Below, piece after piece: positions 30,420 to 39,050 of a stretch of 41,277 nt of DNA. Numbering within the stretch: position 1 is the first letter of the stretch; each line of letters opens with the position of its first letter. A model generated the notes under the pieces. That model searched no databases. It was not told the DNA's origin and was given only the letters and a program-made list of their open reading frames with translations. The translations under genes were made by a program, and so were the position numbers. The stretch is from Cycloclasticus sp. (lineage in GTDB: Bacteria; Pseudomonadota; Gammaproteobacteria; Methylococcales; Cycloclasticaceae): contig DUCS01000029.1 of assembly GCA_012959695.1 (NCBI GenBank), positions 46,820 through 88,096 on the forward strand, written 5' to 3'.

Positions 30420-32081
30420 CTATAAGGACCTAAGTTCGCGTCTTAAAACCTTGCCCACATTGGTTTTTGGCAATTCTTGAATAAAGACAATTTTATCCGG
30501 TGTTTTATAGCCCGTAAGATTCTCTTTGCAGTAAGCGAGTAATATTTCTTCGGTTAATGAATCGTCTTTTTTAACAACAAAGGCCTTAACGGCTTCACCG
30601 CGTTTCTCGTCAGGGACGCCAATAACGCCGCATTCAAGCACGCTTTCGTGTTCAACGATGACATTTTCAATTTCATTAGGGTAAACATTAAAGCCAGAGA
30701 CTAAAATCATGTCCTTAATACGGTCAACGATATAAAAGAAACCATTACCATCCATTTTGGCAACATCGCCAGTTTTCAACCAACCATCTTTGGTGAAAAC
30801 GTTGGCTGTTTCATCTGGTAAATTCCAATATCCTTGCATAACCTGAGGGCCTTTAATACATAACTCACCGGGATCTCCGCCGACTATATCGTTGCCTTCG
30901 TCATCAATCAGTTTGCAGTAGGTTGATGGAATAGGTAGGCCAATGCTGCCGTTGTATTCTTTTAAATCAAGCGGGTTAATGCAGGCAGCGGGTGAAGTTT
31001 CAGTTAAACCAAAGGCTTCAACGAGCGTACAGCCCGTTATTTGTTTCCATTGTGCAGCAACGGCTGGTTGCACAGACATGCCTCCGCCCAAGGTAATTTT
31101 TAAATTAGAAAAATCAATGTCATTAAATCCCTCGGTATTAATTAAGGCATTGAATAAGGTGTTAACACCTGTCATAGCAGTAAAAGGTATGCTGCTAAGT
31201 TCTTTTACAAAACCCTCAAAATCACGCGGGTTGGTAATTAAAATATTTTTCGCACCGGCTTCCATAAAAACGAGGCAGTTAGCGGTTAACGAGAAGATGT
31301 GATACAGCGGCAGGGCGGTAATGACAATTTCTTGCCCATGAACAACATCATTTTTAATCCATTCAGATGCTTGTAGCATATTGGCCACCATGTTTTTATG
31401 GGTCAACATTGCGCCTTTAGCGACACCGGTTGTACCGCCTGTGTATTGTAGAAAGGCGATATCATCGTGAGTGAGGGGGGTGGGCGCTAATGTTTGCTGT
31501 GCACCTTCAGATAGTACAGTTTTAAAACTAATGGCATTGGATATAGAATAGTTAGGCACCATTTTTTTAAGATACTTAACAACCAAGTTGATGACCAGTG
31601 ATTTAGGAAAGTCGAGCATGTCCCCCATCTTTGTCACTATTACGTGTTCAACCTCAGTATCAGCGACAACTTCCTGTACAGTGCTGGCGAAGTTTTCAAC
31701 AACGATAATAGCCTTGGCACCAGAGTCTTTCAGTTGGTGGCGAAGCTCACGAGCAGTATATAAAGGGTTTGTATTAACGACGGTTAGTCCAGCCCTTAAA
31801 ACACCAAATATAGAGATTGGGTTTTGCAGTAGGTTTGGCATCATAATCGCTACCCGATCACCTTTTTTTAGCCCAAGGCTGTTTTGTAAGTAAGCGGCGA
31901 CTGCTGTAGTAGCTTGAGCAAATTCGTTATAACTGAGAGTTTTACCAAAATTGCTAAATGAGGGTTTGTCACCAAACTCTTCGACACTTTTCTCGAATAT
32001 CTCAACAACTGAATTATATTTGTTAACGTCAATATCAGCGCTAACGCCAGTTGGGTAACTATTTAACCAAGGTCTCTCCAT
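30420..32081 (-). CDS. fadD: Long-chain-fatty-acid-CoA ligase
   Basis: AMP-forming acyl-CoA synthetase that activates fatty acids, 553 residues. The ATP/AMP motif YTGGTTGVAKGAMLTH starts at Y213. The A5-like GLTETSPAACINP and the A7/A8 motif GWLKTGDVAKMDGNGFFYIVDR are present, and the C-terminal catalytic lysine is K544 in NVGKVLRREL. SD AAGGAGAGCATC precedes the ATG. The protein resembles E. coli FadD in length and order of motifs. It is transcribed on the same strand as, and upstream of, the merR-fadA operon, separated by an 79-bp gap holding the merR promoter. Confidence 0.94.
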   Translation of the reverse strand: MERPWLNSYPTGVSADIDVNKYNSVVEIFEKSVEEFGDKPSFSNFGKTLSYNEFAQATTAVAAYLQNSLGLKKGDRVAIMMPNLLQNPISIFGVLRAGLTVVNTNPLYTARELRHQLKDSGAKAIIVVENFASTVQEVVADTEVEHVIVTKMGDMLDFPKSLVINLVVKYLKKMVPNYSISNAISFKTVLSEGAQQTLAPTPLTHDDIAFLQYTGGTTGVAKGAMLTHKNMVANMLQASEWIKNDVVHGQEIVITALPLYHIFSLTANCLVFMEAGAKNILITNPRDFEGFVKELSSIPFTAMTGVNTLFNALINTEGFNDIDFSNLKITLGGGMSVQPAVAAQWKQITGCTLVEAFGLTETSPAACINPLDLKEYNGSIGLPIPSTYCKLIDDEGNDIVGGDPGELCIKGPQVMQGYWNLPDETANVFTKDGWLKTGDVAKMDGNGFFYIVDRIKDMILVSGFNVYPNEIENVIVEHESVLECGVIGVPDEKRGEAVKAFVVKKDDSLTEEILLAYCKENLTGYKTPDKIVFIQELPKTNVGKVLRRELRSL

Positions 32082-32143
32082 GATGCTCTCCTTTGTCGAT
32101 TAGACATAAAAAGTTGGTGTTGCTCAATAATCATACATAAAAA

Positions 32144-32167
32144 AGCCCCAATAAAGGGGCTAAATTA
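32144..32167 (-). terminator. Rho-independent terminator after fadL
   Basis: On the minus strand AGCCCC and GGGGCT (32161-32156 and 32149-32144) form a 6-bp stem around TTTATT, followed by T6 (32144 to about 32138). It lies 28 nt past the fadL stop and upstream of fadD, so the two genes are separate units. Confidence 0.85.
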
Positions 32168-32189
32168 TTTAAACGTAAAGCATAGTTTG

Positions 32190-33544
32190 TTACATATCCC
32201 AGCGAAGTTGTGCGCTTAGGATGTCTGCTGAGGATTCGTATTCGCCAATCAATGTATCTCCTGTGGCGCCAGGACGATTAATTTTTGTATCGGGTACAAA
32301 AATATGCGCGTAACCTGTATCGATAGACATGTGGTCATTTAATTTATAGCTCGCGCCAAATGTTATCCAATAACGGTCGTTATCTGGGAACCTAGCTGAG
32401 CGAGACGTTTGGTTTCGTGCGGCACCTTCGTCAAAAGCAAGACCTGTTCTATAAGTCCAAGGGCCATCAGTGGTATAAGTAGCACCGATTGAAAGGCGAA
32501 TATTGTCTTTTAATCTTAATTCTTCAATGCTATCGGTTTTAGAAGGATTGTCGAATATAATAACGACCTCTGGTACTGAACTCCGGCCTACCCATGTTGC
32601 ATCTGCTATGACGGCAACGTTGTCGTTCCACTGGTGATGGATGCTCAGTGAAGCACTGGCTGGCAAGTCTGGTTGGGCATCTATATGTGTATCGGCGAAA
32701 GCTACAGATATGCCTGCACCAACTACTACATCACTAGAAACAGTTGCTGGGATAGTGAAATCTGCATCGCCTTCTAGGTCATGTTTTATTTCAGAGCGAT
32801 AAGATAAGCCAATACGTGTTTTTTCTGATATTTGATATAAGGCACCAAGATTAAAACCGTAGGAAATATCATCAGCTTCTAATTGAGCAAAGCCATCGTT
32901 AGTACTGGATCCTGGCACAGCGCCGCAAAATGGAGTTGGACCAGCGCCGCCATTTAAGGAACGACATACGGTCGTAAAATCAATTTTGTTATTTAGAGTA
33001 GCTTCAATGTATTGGATGCTAATACCAAAACCTAAAGAAAGGTCAGGTGTGGCCTTCCAAGCAATCGATGGGTTGATATTTACAGTTACGATTTCAGACT
33101 CAATTGTTTGGTATTTGCCAATCCAGTCGGCACCAAATTTTGTGGCTAAACCAAAAGGTGCGTTAATACCAACACCAACCTTAAGGTCATCACTTAAGCT
33201 GTGGACATAATATAAATTAGGAACAATGGCAAAGCGACCGCCATCTTCTGATGTATCGGCAGCGATAGGTGCGCCTAGTCCGGTTGTACTTCCTTCATCA
33301 TCAAAATCAAAAGAAGGTGCAATAAGGTGGACGCCCTGAACTACCTGATTGCCTTTAATGCGAGTGGGTTCTACCAAATGGTGGAGGCATCTTCTGCTGA
33401 CGCTGCGCCACCTGTAAAGGCATTACCTATACCTAAAGCGCTTTGTTCAGCAATACCAAAAGCGGCTGAATAAGACAGTGTAGAGATGAGCGAAAGAGAT
33501 GAAGCGAGTGATACAGCTAAAAGATTAGAACGTGACAATTCCAT
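32190..33544 (-). pseudogene. fadL: fadL-like outer-membrane fatty acid transporter, reading frame broken
   Basis: OmpP1/FadL-family beta-barrel for long-chain fatty acid uptake. Translation from the ATG at 33544 (SD AGGAG) gives a signal peptide and then FGIAEQSALGIGNAFTGGAA and EDASTIW, the start of the family's DASTIxxNPAGM hatch motif, but meets TAG at 33371-33373 after 57 codons. The rest of the gene (from 33377, 395 residues, ending in the barrel-type AQLRWDM) is in another frame. The bases expected for AGM between NP and TR look missing (about 10 nt), so there is a frameshift and a stop codon. The rest is intact, including two Cys in a probable extracellular loop. A genuine recent pseudogene or an assembly error are both possible. 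Confidence 0.85.
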
Positions 33545-33567
33545 TGATGTTCTCCTAATTATTGATT

Positions 33568-33585
33568 ATTGATTTTGTAATCAAT
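33568..33585. repeat. Inverted repeat in the fadL / enoyl-CoA hydratase intergenic region
   Basis: ATTGATT (33568-33574) and AATCAAT (33579-33585) are perfect 7-bp arms around TTGT, next to a direct copy of the same ATTGATT just upstream (33561-33567). It sits 24 nt before the fadL start in a divergent 144-bp gap. It could be an operator or a stem; nothing identifies the protein. Confidence 0.5.
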
Positions 33586-33688
33586 TCCAAGCGATTTAAC
33601 GCCTAATCTAGCCATTCCGCAAGTTTTTGTTGCAAAAAAACAAAATACGGGCACTATGAGAATACACGTAATTTCCAAAGGGAAGCTG

Positions 33689-34483
33689 ATGTCATCTGTA
33701 TTAATCGAGAAAGAGGGTTCTGTTGCACGCCTTATTTTAAATCGCCCTGAGAAACTGAATGTGTTGGGCCTTGATATGCCTGCAGAACTTAAGCGTTGCA
33801 CTGAAGAGTTAAAAAACGATGACCAGATTCGCTGCGTTGTTATCTGTGGTGCGGGTGATCATTTTATGGCGGGAGGCGATATTGATTTCTTCAAGTCTCT
33901 TGTTGATGCTTATGCAATAGAAGGTGAATCTGCATTGCCTGATGATATGTTCGGCGTGTTACACGAAGCAATTTTAAATATCACGACAATGAAAAAGCCT
34001 GTCATAGCGAGTGTTCAAGGTGCTGTTGCTGGGTTTGGTTTAAGTTTAATGTTAGCCTGCGATGTGGTGGTAGCTGCAGAGAATGCAGTTCTATCTGTTG
34101 CTTATTGTAAAATTGGTACAACGCCTGATGGCGGCATGACGTATTTTTTACCACGCGCTGTGGGCCAAAAAAGAGCGATGGAGTTGGCCCTGACAGGGCA
34201 ACGGTTTTCTGCAGAGCAAGCTGAAAATTGGGGTATGGTTAATCGAGTCGTCGAGACTAAATTATTGCAAGCTAAAACAGCTGATCTTGCACAAGAGCTG
34301 TGTGATGGGCCGGGTGATGTGTTAGCTCGAACGAAGCAATTGCTAAACAATACTTATGACGTTAGCCTAAAAGATAGGCTGGATGAAGAAGCTGAGAATT
34401 TTTACACAAGCATGCTTAAAAAAGATTTTACGGAAGGGGTAACGTCATTTTGTGAACGGCGTTCGTCGAAGTTTAATCAATAA
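33689..34483 (+). CDS. Enoyl-CoA hydratase/isomerase family protein
   Basis: Crotonase-fold protein of 264 residues, likely acting on an acyl-CoA in fatty acid or related catabolism. The N-terminal VARLILNRPEKLNVLG is typical. The oxyanion-hole motif HFMAGGDIDFF is at about 60, and GAVAGFGLSLMLACD near 112 matches the second CoA-site glycine. The first catalytic Glu is replaced (Leu, in GFGLSLML) and the second position is Asp in TTPDGGMTYFLPR, as in the PaaG subgroup that uses Asp for isomerase or hydratase chemistry. The ATG at 33689 has AGGGA upstream and fits the family; an earlier ATG at 33656 adds 11 residues. The activity is therefore not settled. Confidence 0.82.
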   Translation: MSSVLIEKEGSVARLILNRPEKLNVLGLDMPAELKRCTEELKNDDQIRCVVICGAGDHFMAGGDIDFFKSLVDAYAIEGESALPDDMFGVLHEAILNITTMKKPVIASVQGAVAGFGLSLMLACDVVVAAENAVLSVAYCKIGTTPDGGMTYFLPRAVGQKRAMELALTGQRFSAEQAENWGMVNRVVETKLLQAKTADLAQELCDGPGDVLARTKQLLNNTYDVSLKDRLDEEAENFYTSMLKKDFTEGVTSFCERRSSKFNQ

Positions 34484-34504
34484 CCCAATTTAAATAATTG
34501 GGTT
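34482..34504 (+). terminator. Hairpin at the end of the enoyl-CoA hydratase gene
   Basis: AACCCAATT (34482-34490) pairs with AATTGGGTT (34496-34504) around TAAAT, giving a 9-bp perfect stem that overlaps the stop codon. The tail is TAATTAGG, poor in T, so termination would be weak. Confidence 0.55.
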
Positions 34505-34529
34505 TAATTAGGGAACAATAGGTCTAGCC

Positions 34530-34825
34530 TTAAAAAGTAAAACGATTTTTATATCGGGTGCAAGCAGGGGTGTCGGAGAAGCAATAGCCTTGTGTGCGGG
34601 CGCCAATATCGTTAGTGCTGCGAAGTCGATCAGCCACGCCCAACGTTCCCAGGTACGATTCATACTGTGGCTAAAGCTGTAGAAGAAGCTGGCGGTAAAA
34701 CGCTTGCCATCAAGCTAAATATTAGAGATGAAGACAGCGTGGCCGCTGTTATGGCTCAAGCAGCAGGGTCTTTTGGTGCTATTGATGCAACGAAACCGCT
34801 GTTGAAAGATTTGTTTTTAGATTAG
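34530..34825 (+). pseudogene. Remnant of a short-chain dehydrogenase (HSDL2-like SDR)
   Basis: Two frames hold pieces of one SDR. Frame one (from 34530) reads LKSKTIFISGASRGVGEAIAL and then GANIVSAAK, the NAD(P)-binding TGxxxGxG site and its following strand. Near 34621-34632 the frame shifts, and the second frame reads PGTIHTVAKAVEEAGGK, then KLNIRDEDSVAAVMAQAAG, SFGAID, and jumps to ATKPLLKDLFLD before TAG at 34823. The segment from about SFGAID to the C-terminus, with the catalytic YxxxK, is missing. No start codon is left. The order of pieces matches bacterial HSDL2-type SDRs as I recall them. Confidence 0.82.
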
Positions 34826-34906
34826 CGTGTGAGAGCATGTTTGCCTTGCAAACAAAGGGTGTGGGCATTAGGCTTGTCGACATCACTCTATTGAGCTTCC
34901 TACGCC
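34826..34906 (+). other. Gap between the SDR remnant and rnr
   Basis: The 81 bp contain a perfect 7-bp hairpin TGTTTGC-CTT-GCAAACA (34838-34854) without a T tract and no clear promoter. The whole stretch 34484-34906 has no intact gene; its left part is the SDR remnant. Confidence 0.5.
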
Positions 34907-37132
34907 GTGTCCAAAAAGAAAAAATCATCCAAATCCTCAGAACCTGAAACGTTACATTTAGACGATGAGTTCGTGACTAAAACTCAGTTGTTGAAATACC
35001 TTGCGCAGCAAAAACGTCCGCAGGGTTGGATTAATATTGCAGAAGGTTTGGCTGTTCAGTCTAAGCGGGAAAAGAAATCATTGTCACGCCATTTATCGGC
35101 GATGCTTAAATCGGGCGAATTATTGTTTAATCGCAAGGAACAGTATTGCTTAGTTCAACAAAGTGATTTAGAAGCTGGCATGGTGATTGGCCATGCTGAC
35201 GGCTTCGGCTTCTTGAAACGCGATGCCGGTGGAGATGATATGTTTATCCCGCCACATGAAATGCGCGCTCTAATGAATGGAGATCGCGTGGTGGCGAGTC
35301 GTGGAAAACTTAATCGTCAGGGTAAAATTGAAGCGCGAATAGTAGAAGTACTGGACCGTAAAGTTAAAACGGTCGTCGGGCGCTTTTTCGATGTAATGGG
35401 TGTTTACCATGTTGAAGCTGAGAACAAGCGTATTTTTCAGCATATTTTTATTCCAGCAGATTCTACGCTAGCCGCAAAAGATGGCCAGATTGTTATGGCG
35501 CAGATGACACGTTACCCAACGTCACGTACGCAAGCTATAGCTAAAGTAGTTGAGGTGATGGGCGACCACATGGCGCCAGGTATGGAAATTGACATGGCTA
35601 TTCGGTCATATGATTTGCCAAATATTTGGTCTCAAGGGGTTCTTGATGAGGCGCAAGGGTTTGCTTCAGGTGTTACTGAGGCTGATCTGGAGCTAGCTGA
35701 TAGGAAAGACATTCGTAAGTTACCGTTTGTGACCATAGATGGCGCAGATGCACGAGATTTTGATGACGCAGTGTACTGCAAGAAAATGACGTCGGGTTGG
35801 AAACTTTGCGTGGCAATTGCCGATGTCGCGCATTATGTAACGCCGGGTAGTGAAATAGATAAAGAGGCGTATGAACGCGCCACATCAGTGTATTTTCCGG
35901 AAAAGGTTATTCCGATGTTGCCGGAAGTGTTGTCGAATGGTTTATGTAGTTTGAACCCCTTGGTTGATCGCTTGTGCATGGTGTGTGAAATGCGTTTAGA
36001 TGAACAAGGTGAAGTGACAGGGGCTAAATTTTATCAGGCGGTTATGCATTCGCATGCGCGTTTAACCTACGATGAAGTGGGGGCTATGTTTGATGAAACA
36101 GCGCCGGAGCTGACAAAAAAACATAAAAAAGTATTGCCGCACTTAATGGCGTTGAAAGGCTTGTACGAGGTGATGAAAGTTGCCGCTGATGCTCGTGGTG
36201 CACTGGAGTTTGATAGTTCAGAAACGCGGTTTGTTTTTGATGGAAAACGCAAAATAAAAGCTATTGAACCGGTTGTTCGGCACGATGCTCATCGCTTGAT
36301 TGAAGTGTTTATGATTGCCGCAAATGCATCGACAGCTGGCTTCTTAGCGAAACACAAGATGCCGAATTTGTTACGCATTCACGATGGCCCAAGTGTGGAT
36401 CGCTTGTTAAAACTAAGAGGGTTCTTGTCGGAGCTGGGTCTTAGTTTAGATGGTGGTGAAGCACCTACACCGCATCATTACAAACAATTGATCGCAAGTA
36501 TTCAGGGTCGAGCAGATTCACATTTAATTGAAACCGTGATGCTACGCTCTATGTCGCAAGCAATGTACAGCCCCGAACAACAAGGGCACTTTGGTTTGTC
36601 GCTAGAGCTGTATGCTCACTTTACCTCGCCAATTCGTCGTTACCCTGACTTATTAACGCACCGAGCAATTAAGCATGTCATTCGTAACCAGAAACCAGCA
36701 AGCTTTACTTATTCTGACAATGACATGACTTTGTTTGGCGAGCATTGCTCACATTGCAGTCGTCGGGCGGATGAAGCGACACGTGATGTAGAGAGCTGGT
36801 TAAAGTGTGAGTTTATGGTTGATAAGGTTGGACAGGAATTTACCGGCGTTGTGTCTGCAGTAACCTCGTTCGGCTTGTTTGTAGAGTTGGATAACGTGTT
36901 TATAGACGGCTTAATTCATGTGACCGCATTGGGTGATGATTATTACCACTTTGATGCCAGTAAACACCGTTTGCTAGGCGAGCGCACTAACAAGTCGTTT
37001 AGGCTGGGTGATAGCTTAAAGGTGCAAGTGGTTAAGGTGAATTTGGACGATAAGAAAATTGATTTGGCGTTAGTGGGTGCGGAACAAAAGAAGAAAGTTG
37101 CCAGTAAGCGATTTAAAAGGAAACGACGCTAA
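34907..37132 (+). CDS. rnr: Ribonuclease R
   Basis: Processive 3'-to-5' exoribonuclease of the RNB family that degrades structured RNA. The 741 residues comprise a Lys/Ser-rich N-terminus, a winged-helix region (about 20-85), cold-shock/OB domains (about 85-230), the RNB catalytic domain with the metal-binding IDGADARDFDDAVY (D281-D287), an S1 domain (about 640-720, TGVVSAVTSFGLFVELDN) and a very basic tail. The start is GTG at 34907; an in-frame TGA lies only 12 nt upstream, so no longer N-terminus is possible. No clear SD precedes it. rlmB starts on the next base, as in many gammaproteobacteria. Confidence 0.96.
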   Translation: MSKKKKSSKSSEPETLHLDDEFVTKTQLLKYLAQQKRPQGWINIAEGLAVQSKREKKSLSRHLSAMLKSGELLFNRKEQYCLVQQSDLEAGMVIGHADGFGFLKRDAGGDDMFIPPHEMRALMNGDRVVASRGKLNRQGKIEARIVEVLDRKVKTVVGRFFDVMGVYHVEAENKRIFQHIFIPADSTLAAKDGQIVMAQMTRYPTSRTQAIAKVVEVMGDHMAPGMEIDMAIRSYDLPNIWSQGVLDEAQGFASGVTEADLELADRKDIRKLPFVTIDGADARDFDDAVYCKKMTSGWKLCVAIADVAHYVTPGSEIDKEAYERATSVYFPEKVIPMLPEVLSNGLCSLNPLVDRLCMVCEMRLDEQGEVTGAKFYQAVMHSHARLTYDEVGAMFDETAPELTKKHKKVLPHLMALKGLYEVMKVAADARGALEFDSSETRFVFDGKRKIKAIEPVVRHDAHRLIEVFMIAANASTAGFLAKHKMPNLLRIHDGPSVDRLLKLRGFLSELGLSLDGGEAPTPHHYKQLIASIQGRADSHLIETVMLRSMSQAMYSPEQQGHFGLSLELYAHFTSPIRRYPDLLTHRAIKHVIRNQKPASFTYSDNDMTLFGEHCSHCSRRADEATRDVESWLKCEFMVDKVGQEFTGVVSAVTSFGLFVELDNVFIDGLIHVTALGDDYYHFDASKHRLLGERTNKSFRLGDSLKVQVVKVNLDDKKIDLALVGAEQKKKVASKRFKRKRR

Positions 37133-37879
37133 ATGGCTGACATGCAAACAATTTATGGCATTCATGCCGTGCAAGCCGTGCTTAAAGGAAGCCCAGATAG
37201 GATTATTAATGTGTGGTTGGATCGTCAGCGCCACGATGCAAAATATAAATCGATTAAAGAAGGCGTGGAATCCATTGGTGCTCGTATTGAATACGTGGAC
37301 AAGAAAACATTGGATAAACTGTCACATGACGGCAATCATCAGGGTGTTTTATTAACGGTGAAGTTACCGCAAGAGCATACGGAAGACGCGCTGAAAAGAG
37401 CAGTTAAAGAGCGAGAAGGTAATGCCTTTTATTTAGTGCTTGACCAAGTGACTGACCCGCATAATTTAGGTGCTTGTTTAAGGACAGCATTGGCAGCCGG
37501 TGTACAAGGCGTGATTGTGCCAAAAGATAATGCCTGCCGTTTAAATGCAACTGTCTGCAAAGTGGCCAGTGGTGCAGCAGAAGTGCTACCTGTTTATCGG
37601 GTTACCAACTTGGTTCGAACACTTAAGTGGCTAAAAACCGAAGGCGTTTGGCTAAGCGGTGCGGCAGGTGAAGCAGAGCTGGACGTGTTTAATGCAGCGT
37701 TAACCGGCTCTGTCGCGATTGTGATGGGTGCGGAAGGCAAAGGTTTAAGACAATTAACTCAGCAGCAGTGTGACCAGTTGGTTAAAATCCCCATGGCGGA
37801 ACAGGTAGAAAGTTTAAATGTGTCCGTTGCAACGGGTATAATTTTGTACGAAGTTGTTAGACAAAATATCGCTCCATAA
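37133..37879 (+). CDS. rlmB: 23S rRNA (guanosine-2251-2'-O)-methyltransferase RlmB
   Basis: SpoU-class SAM-dependent methyltransferase acting on the ribose of G2251 in 23S rRNA. The 248 residues have the N-terminal substrate-binding part (IYGIHAVQAVL) and the knotted domain with motif 1 DQVTDPHNLGACLRTA, motif 2 IVMGAEGKGL and motif 3 LNVSVATGI. It directly abuts the rnr stop codon with no spacer, so translation is coupled to rnr. Length and motifs fit RlmB rather than TrmH. Confidence 0.95.
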   Translation: MADMQTIYGIHAVQAVLKGSPDRIINVWLDRQRHDAKYKSIKEGVESIGARIEYVDKKTLDKLSHDGNHQGVLLTVKLPQEHTEDALKRAVKEREGNAFYLVLDQVTDPHNLGACLRTALAAGVQGVIVPKDNACRLNATVCKVASGAAEVLPVYRVTNLVRTLKWLKTEGVWLSGAAGEAELDVFNAALTGSVAIVMGAEGKGLRQLTQQQCDQLVKIPMAEQVESLNVSVATGIILYEVVRQNIAP

Positions 37880-37933
37880 TCCTGCTCGCGCAATATCAAT
37901 CGTTCCCGAATATAACAATAATTGGAAAGTTAC

Positions 37934-38470
37934 ATGTCAGAAATAAGCTATAGATTACGCAAAGTTGATTTAGTTGAATTTAATGAATACCACGCCAAAA
38001 TGAACGGCGGTTACGGTAAAAGTATTACGCGACACCGAGTCATATGGCCAGGGCTGGTTGTTATGTTCGCCCTGTACGTGGTGTTGACGTCCAAAGATAC
38101 CGAAATGGGTATGTATATTTTAACGGGCGCGTTTGTTTGGTCCTTGGGTGTGCCAGCCTACATGAGGAAGAAGCTTCATGAGCATATTGAAGAAGAAATA
38201 TCTCAAGAAACGGTGAATGAAGCCATCGGCGATTACACATTAAAGGTGACTAAGTTAGGTTTAATGGAATCCACAGAGTCGGGTGAAAAACTAATTAAGT
38301 GGAAAAAAATATTAAAACTAGAAAAATCAAGGCACCATGTGTATCTGTATTTAGGTGAAGCGGCAGCGCTGATTATCCCTAAAGAAATGATTACGGATGA
38401 CAATGCCTTTAAAGTGTTTTACAACGACTTAATTGCAGCTCTGAAAAAAGAGAATGCTGAGAAGGCTTAA
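37934..38470 (+). CDS. YcxB-like membrane protein, function unknown
   Basis: A 178-residue protein resembling the YcxB-like family, whose function I do not know. Two adjacent transmembrane helices (about residues 37-54 and 61-77) follow a short N-terminus. The C-terminal region, with IGDYTLKVTKLGLMESTESGE, IKWKKILKLEKSRHHVYLYLG and AALIIPKEMI, is the YcxB-type cytosolic domain. I place the start at ATG 37934 (MSEISYRLRK), which has GGAAAG upstream, over a TTG four codons earlier. It sits between rlmB and rpsF, a place where I know of no conserved gene. Confidence in the family is moderate. Confidence 0.65.
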   Translation: MSEISYRLRKVDLVEFNEYHAKMNGGYGKSITRHRVIWPGLVVMFALYVVLTSKDTEMGMYILTGAFVWSLGVPAYMRKKLHEHIEEEISQETVNEAIGDYTLKVTKLGLMESTESGEKLIKWKKILKLEKSRHHVYLYLGEAAALIIPKEMITDDNAFKVFYNDLIAALKKENAEKA

Positions 38471-38471
38471 C

Positions 38472-38500
38472 TTGCTTTAAACTATTTTACTCTGTAGAAT
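38472..38500 (+). promoter_or_regulatory. Sigma-70 promoter of the rpsF operon
   Basis: TTGCTT (38472-38477), a 17-nt spacer and TAGAAT (38495-38500) give a good sigma-70 match. Transcription would start near 38507, leaving an 80-nt leader before the rpsF ATG. It lies just past the stop of the YcxB-like gene. Confidence 0.75.
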
Positions 38501-38548
38501 CGCGCGTTCGAAATTGTAGTAGCTAGAAGCGTTACAATCCTTGCTTTA

Positions 38549-38562
38549 CCTGACTAATCAGG
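38549..38562 (+). promoter_or_regulatory. Stem-loop in the rpsF leader
   Basis: CCTGA (38549-38553) pairs with TCAGG (38558-38562) around CTAA, 27 nt before the rpsF start. The position fits a ribosomal-protein autoregulatory site, as S6:S18 bind the rpsF leader in other bacteria, but I cannot confirm the known S6:S18 motif here. Confidence 0.4.
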
Positions 38563-38588
38563 GAGGCTTTAATCCAAAAGGAAATAAA

Positions 38589-39017
38589 ATGAGACATTAC
38601 GAAGTTGTATTTTTGGTTCATCCAGACCAAAGCGCACAAGTTCCTGCCATGATTGAGCGTTATAGCGCATTAATCACTGAAGGCGCAGGCACTGTTCACC
38701 GAGTAGAAGACTGGGGCAGAAGACAGCTTGCCTATCCAATCAATAAAATCCATAAAGCACACTACACTTTGATGAACATCGAATGTGGCTTAGATGCGCT
38801 TGATGAATTAGAAAAAGCATTCAAATTTAATGATGCAGTTATCAGAAACATGATTATGCGTCGTGATGAAGCGAGTACCGACACAACACCGTTAGCGAAA
38901 TCGAACGAAAAAGAAACGCCTAAGAAGGCTTATGTAAAACCATCTCCTGTTGCAGACGTTAAAGCTGAAAAGACAGAAGAGCCTAAACCTGCTGCTGAAA
39001 AAGCAACAGAAGAATAA
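38589..39017 (+). CDS. rpsF: 30S ribosomal protein S6
   Basis: Binds the central domain of 16S rRNA with S18. The core (residues 1-95) begins [21 protein letters not shown] and contains [23 protein letters not shown] tail of about 47 residues rich in Lys, Glu, Ala and Pro follows ([20 protein letters not shown]), longer than in E. coli S6, whose tail is itself poly-glutamylated. The start at 38589 has AAAGGAA 5 nt upstream; an earlier in-frame start would add 16 non-family residues. It is first in rpsF-rpsR-DUF2232-rplI. Confidence 0.96.
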   Translation: MRHYEVVFLVHPDQSAQVPAMIERYSALITEGAGTVHRVEDWGRRQLAYPINKIHKAHYTLMNIECGLDALDELEKAFKFNDAVIRNMIMRRDEASTDTTPLAKSNEKETPKKAYVKPSPVADVKAEKTEEPKPAAEKATEE

Positions 39018-39050
39018 GCTCGTTCAACTTACAAAGAATAAGGAATAGAC

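Noticed and set aside
33371-33377. Programmed frameshift in fadL
   Set aside because: There is no slippery run, and restoring the family motif needs about 10 missing bases as well as removal of a stop codon, so a lesion or sequence error fits better.
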